NCBI RefSeq assembly: GCF_023065955.2
Contig: NW_026622963.1
Span: forward strand, 6,641,001-6,705,000
Source of the DNA: Ursus arctos
Lineage: Eukaryota > Chordata > Mammalia > Carnivora > Ursidae
Length of the DNA: 64,000 nucleotides
Reading direction: 5' to 3'
Of the stretch, positions 38,601 to 50,600 are shown in pieces (the first letter of the stretch is position 1; each line of letters starts with the position of its first letter). The notes beneath the pieces were generated by a model. It was not told where the DNA came from and searched no databases. It saw nothing but the letters and a program-made list of their open reading frames with translations. A program made the position numbers and the translations under genes.

Positions 38601-41600
38601 CTGGTCCTCTGTGCTATTCCTTATGTTCCACATTTGAGTGAAACCATATGATAATTGTCTTTCTCTGCTTGACTTATTTCACTTAGCATAATCCCCTCCA
38701 GTTCCATCCATGTCGATGCAAATGGTGGGTAATCATCCTTTCTGATGGCTGAGTAATATTCCATTGTATATATGGACCACATCTTCTTTATCCATTCGTC
38801 TGTTGAAGGGCATCTCTGCTCCTTCCACAGTTTGGCTATTGTGGACATTGCTGCTATGAACATTGGAGTGCATGTGTCCCTTCTTTTCACTATATCTGTA
38901 TCTTTGGGGTAAATACCTAGTAGTGCAATTGCTGGGTCATAGGGTAGCTCTATTTTTAACTTTTTGAGGAACCTCCGTAGTGTTTTCCTGCAGTCTGTTC
39001 CTAAAGTCAAAGATCTTGAGTGGTTTAGCGCCTAGTGTTCTCAGCACAACAATGCAACTTAGTTCACAAGCATTGTGAACTTAGTTCACATTGAAAAATA
39101 GGACTTTAAGAGAGCCTGCCATTTTAGGGCTGAATTTTACTATAATGTGAATATTTGAAGTCTTACACTTTAAGCAAATAAAACCTAAAAATGATTGATT
39201 GGTTCAAAATGGTTTTATGGAAAAAGTAATCTGTAACAAAAACTTGGCACTGTGTGCGAAGGTTCCACCATATTTGAGCAAAGCATATAAAGGTTCCGAG
39301 GTGGACAGGGCAGGAGAGGGGCCCAGACATTTGCCGCAGCAGGCATTTTCTCTTCCTCTTCTTGACCGGTGGAGGGCAGAGAATCCTCGAAGAGCTTCAT
39401 CCGACTCTGCCATGAGGCCTCGCTGCGGGAGAGCTGAGCACTCAGGTGCTTTCCAGCACCGATCTCCTTAGCCCTGGCCAAACCCCGCGGCTGCTGATGG
39501 GAGTCAGCTTCTCCTGCAGGTGCTGAATCACGTCTTTGTTGTCCTTGAGATCAGGTTTAGTCTCCACCAGGATGATAGGGGTGTTGGGACAGTGGTGTCT
39601 CACTTCAGGTACCACCATGCTCGAACATTTTCAAATGATGAAGGACTCAGGAGAGAAAAGCAAATTATGACCATATCTGTTTGTGGCTAGGATAAGGGAC
39701 GTAATCTGTCATAATCTTGTCCAGCTGTATCCCATAAGCCCAGATTCACCCGTTTTCCATCTGCCATAACATTGGCAGAGTAGTTGTCAAAGACAGTGGG
39801 GCTGTATTCTCTAGAGAATCATTGGTTTAACCAATCAGTAGGCAACTTTTACCTGCAGCTCTGTCTCCCACCACCACACGCTTGGTGGCTGCATCTGGGC
39901 CACTTGCTGGGCTGCCGTGGCAGCGGGGTGCTGAGGAGAGAAGGGTGGGCTTGGGGCGTGAGGTGACAGATCTGCTGTCCAAGCCACGTCGCCCTCCCCC
40001 GGCGGGAAGCCAGAGCCAGCAGCGGCCACCACCCAGAGCTCTGGAATTGTCATACTTCTTAATTTTTGCCAATTAGATTGGTATAAAGTAGTGTCTCTTT
40101 GTAGTTTTGATTTCTGTTTCCGATACTTCATAATCTGGACTCTTTATTCTGTTGGGTCAGTTTGTTTGCCTCTGTCGGTCTGTCTGAATTTTTCTGTCTG
40201 GTTTGTTATATTCCCCCTCCTTCTCTCTCCGAGCACCTTGACTGTTTTTTAGTCCTTTGCTCTCCCATTGAAATTTTTGTCTTTGAAATGTATTTATTTA
40301 TGAACAGCAACATGAGCTACATACTCCCGCAGAAGGCAGAGCCTCTCCTGAGGTGGTAAGTGTACATTCTGGAATGATCCATGAGTCCCCGCCTGTTGAC
40401 TAACAAGATCTGTCACTGCCACCTGCAGCTGGTCAAGTGCAGACTTCAGTGTGATCTCTCTAGGCTTTCTAACAGCTGCTAGTCCCAGTCGTTCTGGTAA
40501 AAAGCTAATGTAATGAATGAAAACCTTGATGGATCTAGACAGACCACATCCGCTAGGTTTTAATCTCACCCAGCCCCATCTGTGTGTGTCTGTGTGTGCA
40601 CGGAATGGGAGGGATGTTGGTGGCTTGGGAACTGTCCAGCTCTGCAGGCTGGTTAGTGTCACTCTAGTAGAGAAGCTAGCCAGTTAGGTGAGGGTGGAAG
40701 GGGAAGAAGAATTAAAGAGTTTTGTCAGTAAAAGAATATCATATGCAAAAGCACTGAGACGAAAACCAACACGGTATTTTTTTACTGCTTGAGAATTTAG
40801 CCTGTGTTGAAGAACAATGAGAAATGAGGGGAGAGAAGTAGGAAAGGCCAGATCGTGGAGGGCTTTGTATGCCACACCTGAGGAATTGCTATTTTATCTT
40901 GTAGCCCACTATTTTTATTTTATTTACTTATTTTTTATTTTTATTTTTTTATAGCCCACTATTTTTAAAACTATTCATAACTAATTGCAATATTTTATGG
41001 TAACGATTTTTAAAGTTTATTTTTCAATGTATATATGATTAAACATATTTATATAGTTTTCACATTATAATATACCTTTAAGAATTCATTTTATTTATTT
41101 TTTATCATATATATATATACATATATTTTTATTTTTAGGGCAAGAATTGGGGGTGAGAGGCAGAGGGAGAAAAAGAGAGAATCTTAAGCAGGCTCCACAC
41201 CCAGCTTGGAGTCTGATGTGGGGCTTGATCTCAGAAGCCTGAGATCATGACCTGAGCCAAAATCGAGAGTCAGATGCTTAACCAACTAAGCCATCCAGGA
41301 GCCCCTACCTTTAAGAATTCATTGGGCATTACCCAAGATCTGTGAGGGATCCTGGTATATGAATAACATATCACTTGATCTATATGTATTTACCAACCGT
41401 TAAGTTGATGAAAAATGTTCTATTCCTTGTTAGCTGACCTGTGTTATGTCATATAATTTCAGCTTTGTGTTTGTACTTATTCCACGTATTGAGATTAAAT
41501 ATTTGTATCACACAAATTATTTCTCAAGGCTCTATAACTACAAGAAGGAAGTTTTACATGAAAATCCAAGTCTTGTTTCAAAATATCTAAATCCACTAAG

Positions 41601-44600
41601 CAGAAATTTGGAATATTTCAAAGCAAAGACAGCATTGGTGACTTTAGGCTTCTAAAAAGTCAGGAGATAAAGTATTCAAGGTGAAGCAATGTCCAATTCT
41701 TAAAAAAAAAAAAAAGCATCAGGTAGTTAAAGGAAATTAAGTGAATATTTTTTGTTTTCAGAGCTTACTTTCATTAGAAATAAAAATGATATTTGGTGGG
41801 GTGCCTGGGTGGCACAGCGGTTGAGCGTCTGCCTTCGGCTCAGGGCGTGATCCCGGCGTTGTGGGATCGAGCCCCATATCGGGCTCCTCTGCTATGAGCC
41901 TGCTTCTTCCTCTCCCACTCCCCCTGCTTGTGTTCCCTCTCTCGCTGGCTGTCTCTATCTCTGTCAAATAAATAAATAAAATCTTAAAAAAAAAAAAGAT
42001 ATTTGGTGTACATTGTGAAATAAACCGTAATTGGTTTCCAGATGTGAGAATAGTCTGAGGAGTGATAATATTGTTCAAGAGATAGATTGGCGGATGGAAA
42101 GAGGTGCAGGAAGGCGAAACTGGAGACAGAACAGTTGAGAGACTAATCCAGTAATCTGTGTGAAAAGTGGTGGTGGCTTGACCTGAAGTAGTAACAATAG
42201 GGATTCAATAAGGGGGCAGATTGGATAAATATTTAAAAAGTGGAAACATCAAGATTTAGCCATTGATTATATTTGAATAGTGAAGAATATAGAGGAATCT
42301 GAGAGGTTGGCTCTCAATTTCTGACGTAGATTTTTTTTTTGGTCTTCCAGAATTTGTTCTCTTGGTAAAAGCTTGCTTTAACATGGACACAAATGTGCTT
42401 CCGGAAGGATCTGTTCTTTCAAGGCCATCTTTTCCTTCAGGGAGAGCTTGCCCTTTCTGTGACTGCTTGACTGAAAGCAGACACTTGCCCTTTCAGCATT
42501 GCTGAGTCGGAAGGTTGTCTTTATCCAGACAGAGCAGTCTGGGTTACTCTTCTCCATAAAGATGAGCCTGGAGTATCCGGCTTTCCTAGATGCATTAAGA
42601 AGTCCTGCAGTCTCCTGGAGACCCTCTCTCTGATCAGTATGACCCATGATTGGGCTTTCGGACATTCCCATCATTTCTTCTTCTTGCTATGAAGTTTATT
42701 AACTAATCAAGAGCCTACACCACCCTACACCACCTTTCGCTGAAATTTTTATAACGTACTGTGACTTTGTCCATGGCTGCAGTGCGTAATAGGCTTCATC
42801 AGAGACGTTGCACACAATTCTGGCCTGATTGCAAACCAAGAAGCCGAACAATATCCCCAGTGACTTTTTAAAAATTACTTCTTGATACCCATATTTTAGA
42901 ATTAGTAATGTTCCTTTTCAGAGTTACCAAACTAAGAAAAGGTAACTCTGCAAGGTAGGCATTCTAATTATCAGTCCCACCATGACCAAGGAATTAGAGT
43001 AAGGTAGTTTTCTAAAAGAAATGCCCCAGGTTTAGTAGCAGAAGGGGGAAGACACTCCATGTATGTCATGTAACAAAGGTGCCCCTTCATTCTATATATT
43101 TTTATTTTTCCTGTTCTCAGAAAAGTTTTATTTTATGTATTTAAATTTTGCTTTTCCATTTGTGTTTGTTACATCTATATTATTTGTCTTCCACATTCCC
43201 ATCTTATCTTTTATTCTTCCTATCTCCATTTTTCCTTAGTATTTTAGGAGAATTTCTCAAGCTTATGATGACATTGATTTTTCACAGTGTCTATTTTGCT
43301 TTTTGCTGATTCTGTACATTTAAAATTCTATCACTTATTTAGTTTTGAAATGCTTTTGTCCACATCTCATTGTACATAATTCTATCATCTACGAATACTG
43401 ATAACCTTGTTTCTTCTTTTATAATTTTTATTTATTTTCATTTTACATTAGTTAGACCAAAAATCTTAGGACAAATTTTAAAGCATGGTCAGATGTCACC
43501 TTTATGTATTACTGAATTTATAATAAACACAGGTTTTCCCTTTTGAACCTAGATGGAATCTAGATGGTATTTCTTGAATGTAAGAGAAGGTCCAATAACA
43601 ACATGCAAACTGGATTATAAATCTAAGCAAACGTTCTTTTAGCCAACATCCGCTTTGAAGTGTTAAATAAAAAATTTCAAATTTTTTCTCATCTGTACCG
43701 AAATGACAGTACAGATGAGAAAATCTCTAGTGATGGTGAAAACTTTTTTTAATGTTTGGAAGAAAAGTGTTACTTGTATGACTCATTGTTAACTTTAAGT
43801 AGTTGGTTGACGAAGTCCCCCGCAAGGACCCCTACTTACGTGTCATAGAGAACCATCTCGCTGTGCTTGCTCTCTTACACTAGTGGGGCTTAAAATCCTT
43901 TGTAGCTTTTCCTTACCCTACCTTACTGTGCAAGTCAGGGCTCCTCAGCTGCAGGTCAGAGTTTGTGTGTATGTGCCCGTTCCATGACTCAAGTCCTCTT
44001 GTTCTGAACACTTAATGTCCACCATATTGCACTCTGGCTAAAGGTTATCTGTCTCTTCCCTTAAGCACTTCCACTAATAAAGAATATCCATCCTCACTCT
44101 CCACTCGGGATCCTCGCTCTTTGTATCTTTTCCATTTAGACTCTTGACGGCTTTCAGGATCCTGCGGTATAAATGGAATGAACAGGGGGGGTGTGGTAGC
44201 ATTCCTTTTCCTTGCCTTTCCTCTCAGAGGGCTGTCTTGCTTGGTCGAAACATGGTGAGCTTCTGCCTGGGACTCACAGTAAGTTTTTATTTGGCAGAGA
44301 GTTCTTGTCACCTTGATCTGGACCTGGCACAGTATTGGGCAATTAGAGATGCCCCCAAGGATGGCCTTGCTGATTATTTGATAAAATTTACTTCAAACAT
44401 TTACTGTGGTGCAATTATAAAATATGTTCCTTTAGTTAATTTTCACAAGTTAAATGACTTCTTATCTACAGCAGAGGAAATTGGAAATCCATTTTTTAAA
44501 GGATTTTATTTATTTATTTGAGAGAGAGAGCAAGAGAGTGAGAGAGAGCATGAGAGCAGGGTGAGGGCCAGAGGGAGAAGCAGACTCCCCGCTGAGCAGA

Positions 44601-47600
44601 GAGCCTGACGTGGGGCTCCATCTTGGGACTCTGGGATCACGACCTGAGGCAAAGGCAGGTGCTTAACTGACTGAGACACCCAGGAGCCCCTGGAAATACA
44701 TTTTTAAGTATCTTCATATAAACCTGTCACTGAATCCAGTGACTAAATATTTTATTTTTAGGGTTTTTATAACATGCATATATGCGAATTTTGCCTGCTA
44801 ATCATCCCTTTCTCATTTTTTAACAGATTACCAAAATCGAAAACGTCAGTCATTTGTGTGATTTGAGAGTTTTAAATCTTGCCAGGAACCTTTTAAGTCA
44901 CGTTGATAATCTTAATGGGCTGGATTCACTAACTGAACTTAACCTGCGACACAATCAAATCACTTTTGTGGTGAGTATTAAAATGGAATCGATATATGAT
45001 TTCTGCCTTTTCTTCTAAGGAAATGAAATAAATGTTATGGCATTGCTTCATGCAAAGTAAGAATCTATGGTAACTTACGTTCTTTTCTGAATTTAATTGT
45101 GGATATAATTATTAAGCTTTATATTTTGATTTGAGAAATGTTAAGGTGTTTTTCATTTTAAAAGATAAATGTAAAATTAGAAACAGAAGTATTATCAATA
45201 AATGAATTAGCTAATATGAGTAGTGAATTCTTTCCTGTTTTATCATGGGAGTAGAATTAATAAGAAAGAAGGTTATTGGTGACTTGAAGTTGGTAAATTG
45301 TTGGACCAGGAGGGAAAAAGGCACAGAGAGGAGAGGCTGAGGGCTGTGAAGACATGCATATCATTTCCTTTGCCGTGGTGAAAGAGGCAGGCTGGTATAG
45401 TGGAGAAAGCATTGCGCAGGGCATCAGAGACTCGTTCTCTCACAGCTTCAGCTCTCATTAGCTGGGTGACCTTGGGTAAATCGTCAACTCTGTAAGTGTC
45501 CGTTTACTTTTCTCTAAAGTGACGGCCTTGGGCTAGATTATTTCTAGGATCCTTTTTAGCTTGTTGAATCTTAAGAAAGACATAAAGGTGATCAAGAGAT
45601 GGCATGTGAGCAGGAGGAAACAAGTTCACACTGTGGGGGCAAAACTACAGGAAGGCGACTCTGGAACTCTGAAGATGAACTGTGTTAGATTTATAGCTGA
45701 ACTCAAGTTGAGTAACGAAATAACAGCCTGATGCTCGGGTGTTTTGTACTTGTGCACATGTGAGGAGCACTAGAAATAGGACTTTTGGCTGTATGATGTG
45801 ATACGGGCCAAGAAGACTTCTAATGATATATAAAAACATTTGTTCTTTTTTTTTTTTTTTAAACAAGCTTCCTTTCTTTACGTGCAATAGGAAAATACTA
45901 GGTTCTCTGTGGATATCATTCAAGTACTTTTAAAGGCACAATCTAACTCTTCACTTTTTTGAGACATTGAGTTCCCTAGTAAATAATTAAGTGTAATATA
46001 AATGGCACACTTGGAAAGGTTGACGGACAGTTGATGCCTTATCTCTAGGCCTCATTGTACAGATTGGTTTCATTTTGAAGTTTTCCCAGAAGATCAGAGC
46101 TCAGTAATGCTCACATCTTCTCGGAGGTTGGGATAATTTCAGAACCTTTTTCCAAGACATGGATTTATTCCAGAGCCCCTAAATTCTGTCAGGCCCTCCC
46201 CAGATTGGATTTAAATGTTGGAAATGGCTTGTTTATTTTAAAAGACATCCAGATGGAGTTAATCTGTTACATTGCTGAGAGTCTAGGAACTGCTCACGCT
46301 GGACTCGATCTGTCCTCAGGACATTGGGTATGGTAAGAATCCAAAAAGCTTTGGTAGAGTGGGGCACGGACATCTATTGACTTTTGCATATTCCTGTCTT
46401 GTATTCTTACATTTGGAAAGTACATAATGTGTATCCAGGAAATTGCTTAGTGAATTTCCCAGTGAGTATCATGTGTGATCATTACTGTTATAGCTTAGGC
46501 AGCAGCCAACATCTATGAAAAAGGAAATTGTATTAGCTTCTAAAAGTTAAAAAGATTTAAAAAGTATGATGCATATGGTATCATCATGATGATAAGTATC
46601 ACGCATATTAATTTATAGGAAATTTGAATATACATGTAAGGATACATAAGACTGGATCCAACTTTTGTTTCTTTTTCAAAGCATCCTTTCCTAAAACAGC
46701 CAAGAGACTTTTAAATCTGAAGATTCATTTTTTTTTTCCTCCAGTGTCTCTTCTTTTCTCTAGGGTCAGTTATCACACTTATTCTTTTGCTTTTCTTTTT
46801 TTCTTTCATGGTTTTGATTTTCTTCAGTGGCTGGTAATCCTTAAATGAAGGACTGTGTTAAGTACTAACTGGGTCTCCTGCACAGTCGAATAGGTCTTTT
46901 TAACTCTAAGCTCTCTCCCTAGAATGATCACTGGATTTGTGTAAGTTGTTGAATCCCACACGTTGGCAGGCTTCCCTTTAGAGTGAGCGGAAGGGAAGAG
47001 GGAGGCTCACTCTGTAATTGCTAAAATAAGAGAACGACTATTTGGGGGATAGAAGGACTTTACTATCTTCTCTGCCGGGTGAAACTGCCATTCCTTTTCC
47101 GCCGCTGGTTCTAATGCAGCAGTTATTAACCGTCTCCATGGATGAAACACCCACACTCTCCATCCTTCCTGGACAGATCCTCTGCTTTGCTGAGAGAACA
47201 GACCCCGAGGCTCCAGCTGAGGGTTTCTGCAGCCAGCTGCTCTGTACATTGCCTGTGTGTGTGCGTGGCCGGGGTGGGAGTGGGCTGAGGCTGAGGTGGG
47301 ATAGCTGCTGCTCTGGGAATAGTGGTTGAGTAGACAGACCTTTAATTACACGTCTGCCTAATTAGCCACAGTTAACTACTGTCCACTTCCGCTCCCTGCG
47401 TGTACTGAGTGTGAGCACGGGGTAAGACGGCATTTGGTCAGAGAGGACTGCTGTGGCCGAGGTGCAGCATGCCTCTGGCCAGTTCGGAGCTGTGGGTTTC
47501 TCGGGGTTATCGCTGATGAGATCCCGTCTACTTTCCAGCTCCCTGAAATTCACAAAAAGTGGGGATCGCTTAACGATGACTCTCTTGTTTTTAGCATTTC

Positions 47601-50600
47601 CGTGGATTTACCCATTTTGCGTATTTTTATTGTTGCCCATCAAATCATGTAGGAGGAAACAAATGCGTTACCTACTTCACTATCTTATCAGAAAACTTCT
47701 CTGATGTTTTTGATGCAGAAAAGTTTTTGTTTGTGTGTTTATTGTAGTTTAAAGTCACTGATCTTTTTCTGGGAGATTTTATAAATTTCAAACCAAATGT
47801 TTTTTTTGTTTATATGGTAGCTTTCCCTTTTAAACAATTGTGAAACCTTTCAGACATTCTGAAAAGAATGGGAAATATTACCAACATGTGTGTCTGTCTA
47901 CCAATCAACTTAATAAATAAAAGCCCTTCAAGTATAGTTAAGGCCTAATGTGTAACCCTCCCCCATCACATTCCCTCCCTCCTTTACAGAGGTCAGCACA
48001 ATTCTGAGTATGGTGTTTATTCCCATGAATGTCTGTTTCCTTTGCCATATATGTATGTACCCCTCCCGAAACAATAGCAAGTAATTTTTTGGTATGCTTT
48101 TAAATGTTCATCATACCGTACTTTTTTCCTGTAATTTGCTTTTATTAAGATGGTTTGAGATTTGTCTGTGTTATTATCTGTAGCTCTGGTTCACTAATTT
48201 TCATTGTTATGTAGCATTCCATTGTAAGATTGTAATTAACTATTCATTCTTCTACTTATGGACAGTAGTATTTCCAATTTTTTATTTTTAAAAAGTGTCA
48301 CAAATAACATTTTTGCACATGTCTTTTGGTGACTATGTATAACAGTTTCTCTAGGACAGTGGCTTTCAGACCATAATCTATGGTAATAAATAAAATTTAC
48401 ATGAAAACCCAGTTATTAAATACCCAGTTATTAAATATTTATATGGGCACGTTATAAATAATAGAAGCAAGCATTTCAAGAAGCTATGCCTACCCTTGCT
48501 CTTCTATCAAAAACTTTGGTTTCAACCTACTGAATTGATCTCTTAACCAATGAAAAGCTGGTCGCAACCTGCATTTGTTGAACAATGAATGCTCAGTGGT
48601 AGAGCTTGGGAGAGGCATTGCTGGGTGCCAGGGTTATGCTCATCATTTCATTTTATTAGATATCATCAAGTTTTGTCCAAAACTTGATACAAAAATTTGG
48701 TACAACCAAACTACATTTCCATCAGTATTACCTGGGAGTTCCTTTAACTTGACGTTTTTGTTGATACTTGATATTGTCAGACCTTCTATTTTTTGCCAGT
48801 CTTTTAACTCTGAAATTACATTGCATTGAGATTTTAATTTGAATTTCCAGTGAGGCTGAATGCCTTCCCTCTTTCTTCTTTTGTGATAATTGAGACTGCT
48901 TCTCATTTAGATTGCCTGAACGGTCTTATCCTTTGCCCGCTGGAATGACAGGTGTTTTTTCCTTTTTTTTCTTTTTCTTTTGTTTCTGCTGTATTTTGAG
49001 GAACAGAAGTAAAAATCAAATAGTTTTCTTTATGGTTTCTGGTTTTTTTGTTTGAAAAATCCTTCCTTAAAGGTTGAGGACATGAAGATATTTTTCTGTG
49101 TTGTCTAACAGAAGTTTTGAAGTTGCTCTTCACATGTTTTATCTATTTGGAAATGATTCTTTTCTTGTGGTGTAAAATTTAAATCCAGCTTTGTTTTCTT
49201 TTTTTCTCATATGGATTGCTAATTGTTCCAGCACCATTTATTGAAAAATGGATTATTTCCGTCCTTCCCTCTCCCCTGGGCAGTGTCTCCCTCTAGCAGA
49301 TTAAATATCCACATATGCACGAGTCTGTGCCTGGCCTCTCTGGTCTGTTGGGTCTCTGTCTAATGTTCCAATATAACACTATCTTAGTAACTGTAATCTC
49401 TATTACACACTAAGAACTAGTAGCATGAGCTCCCCAATCTTCCTTTCTCTTCCCTAGCCTTCCTTTCTTCCTTTAAAAAAAAATGTTATTTATTTTCTTT
49501 TTCTATATACATTCTCGAAATAGCATGTCAAGTTTCATGAATAACCCTACTGGTCGCTTGATTGGAATATCTTTGAATTTGAAGACAATTGACATTTTTG
49601 ATACTGAACCTTTACTATCATAATATGAACATGGCATATTAATATGAAGACATATATGAATACAGCATATCTCTCAATTCGTATATGTCACATTTAATGA
49701 TTTTTGTTCTTCTCCGTGGATAGCTTGTTTTTGTTAGATTTCTTTCCAGATTTATACTTTTTTTTGCTATTGTAAATTATTTTGATCAGAAATAGATTTC
49801 TTACTGTTGTTGCTAGTATATGGAACCACAGTTGGTTTTGGTTCATTTAGCAACCATGCTCTGACACTTAATAATTCTAATAATATATCTGTAGGTTATC
49901 TTAGATTTTCTATTTAGAAAATTTTAATTTTTTGTGAACAATTATAGTTTTTCCTTAATCATTATATGTTTTGTTTCTTCTTGTTTGACTGAGCTAGACT
50001 GACCTTCCAGTTTGACCATACCTCCCTTACAAAGCTGAATAAAGAAGCAAAAGTGGGCATCCTGGCCTTATTCGTGATTTTAAAGGAAACATATCACTAG
50101 CTATGTTTGCTAAATGCCATTTATCAGTCTGAAGAAATTATCCTTTATTTTTAGTTTGCTTAAGTTTATTTATGAATGGTTGTTGTATTTTATTAGATGA
50201 TTCTTATACAGCTCTTAGACTGATCATATGGATTTTTTCTTCTTTAATTTATTAATTTTGGAAATTACAAGATTTCATAATGGTAAGTCATTCTAGCATT
50301 TTTGGTTATTATGTATTTTATGGGCTGCATTTCATATACATTCCTGGATTTTGTTTATTAATATTTTATTCACAATATTTACATCTATGTTAAGTGAGAT
50401 TTGTCTGTAATTTCTTTTTATTGTTCTTTTCTGATATCAAGGTCACACTAGCGTCATAAAATGAATTGAGTGCCTCCGATTTTAATGTTCTGTGATTCCC
50501 TATTTTGGTTTCCTATTTGGTATAAATCTCACTTTATATGAAATTAAAGATGATCTGCTCCTTGTATACTTGGAGGAATTTATCTGTAAAATAGTCTGGG

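Larger units (their letters stand above)
36819..40041 (-). pseudogene. RAC1 processed pseudogene (retrocopy with UTRs)
   Basis: Read on the minus strand this is an intronless copy of a RAC1 mRNA: 5' UTR (about 40041-39895), CDS-derived part (39894 down to 39331), a long 3' UTR matching RAC1 as I remember it, a late AATAAA and a poly(A) tract (T run at 36817-36828). It is flanked by a 16-bp duplication TGGAATTGTCATACTT (36803-36818 and 40042-40057). Recognisable Rho-GTPase pieces include [17 protein letters not shown] (P-loop), [11 protein letters not shown] (switch I) and LWDTAGQ (switch II). In-frame stops follow CLLIG and the LRPLS block, frameshifts are present and the parent stop codon is lost, so no GTPase can be made. 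The copy is itself interrupted by a SINE (37800-37973) and by an L1 with 3' extension (38193-38988). It is transcribed, if at all, as intron of LRRC49. Confidence 0.95.
42010..44490 (+). other. LRRC49 intron 6, right part
   Basis: Apart from the open frame at 42378-42674 and the hairpin at 43684-43723 I recognise nothing here. An 88-codon minus-strand frame at 44045-44311 has no recognisable content. Confidence 0.5.

Noticed and set aside
38621..39010. 129-codon minus-strand frame resembling a gene
   Set aside because: It is the C-terminal part of L1 ORF2 in a truncated copy inside the RAC1 pseudogene.
39827..40131. possible functional RAC-like GTPase start
   Set aside because: The frame stops directly after the P-loop segment (CLLIG), and more stops and frameshifts follow. 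With the poly(A) tract and target duplication it is a dead processed pseudogene.
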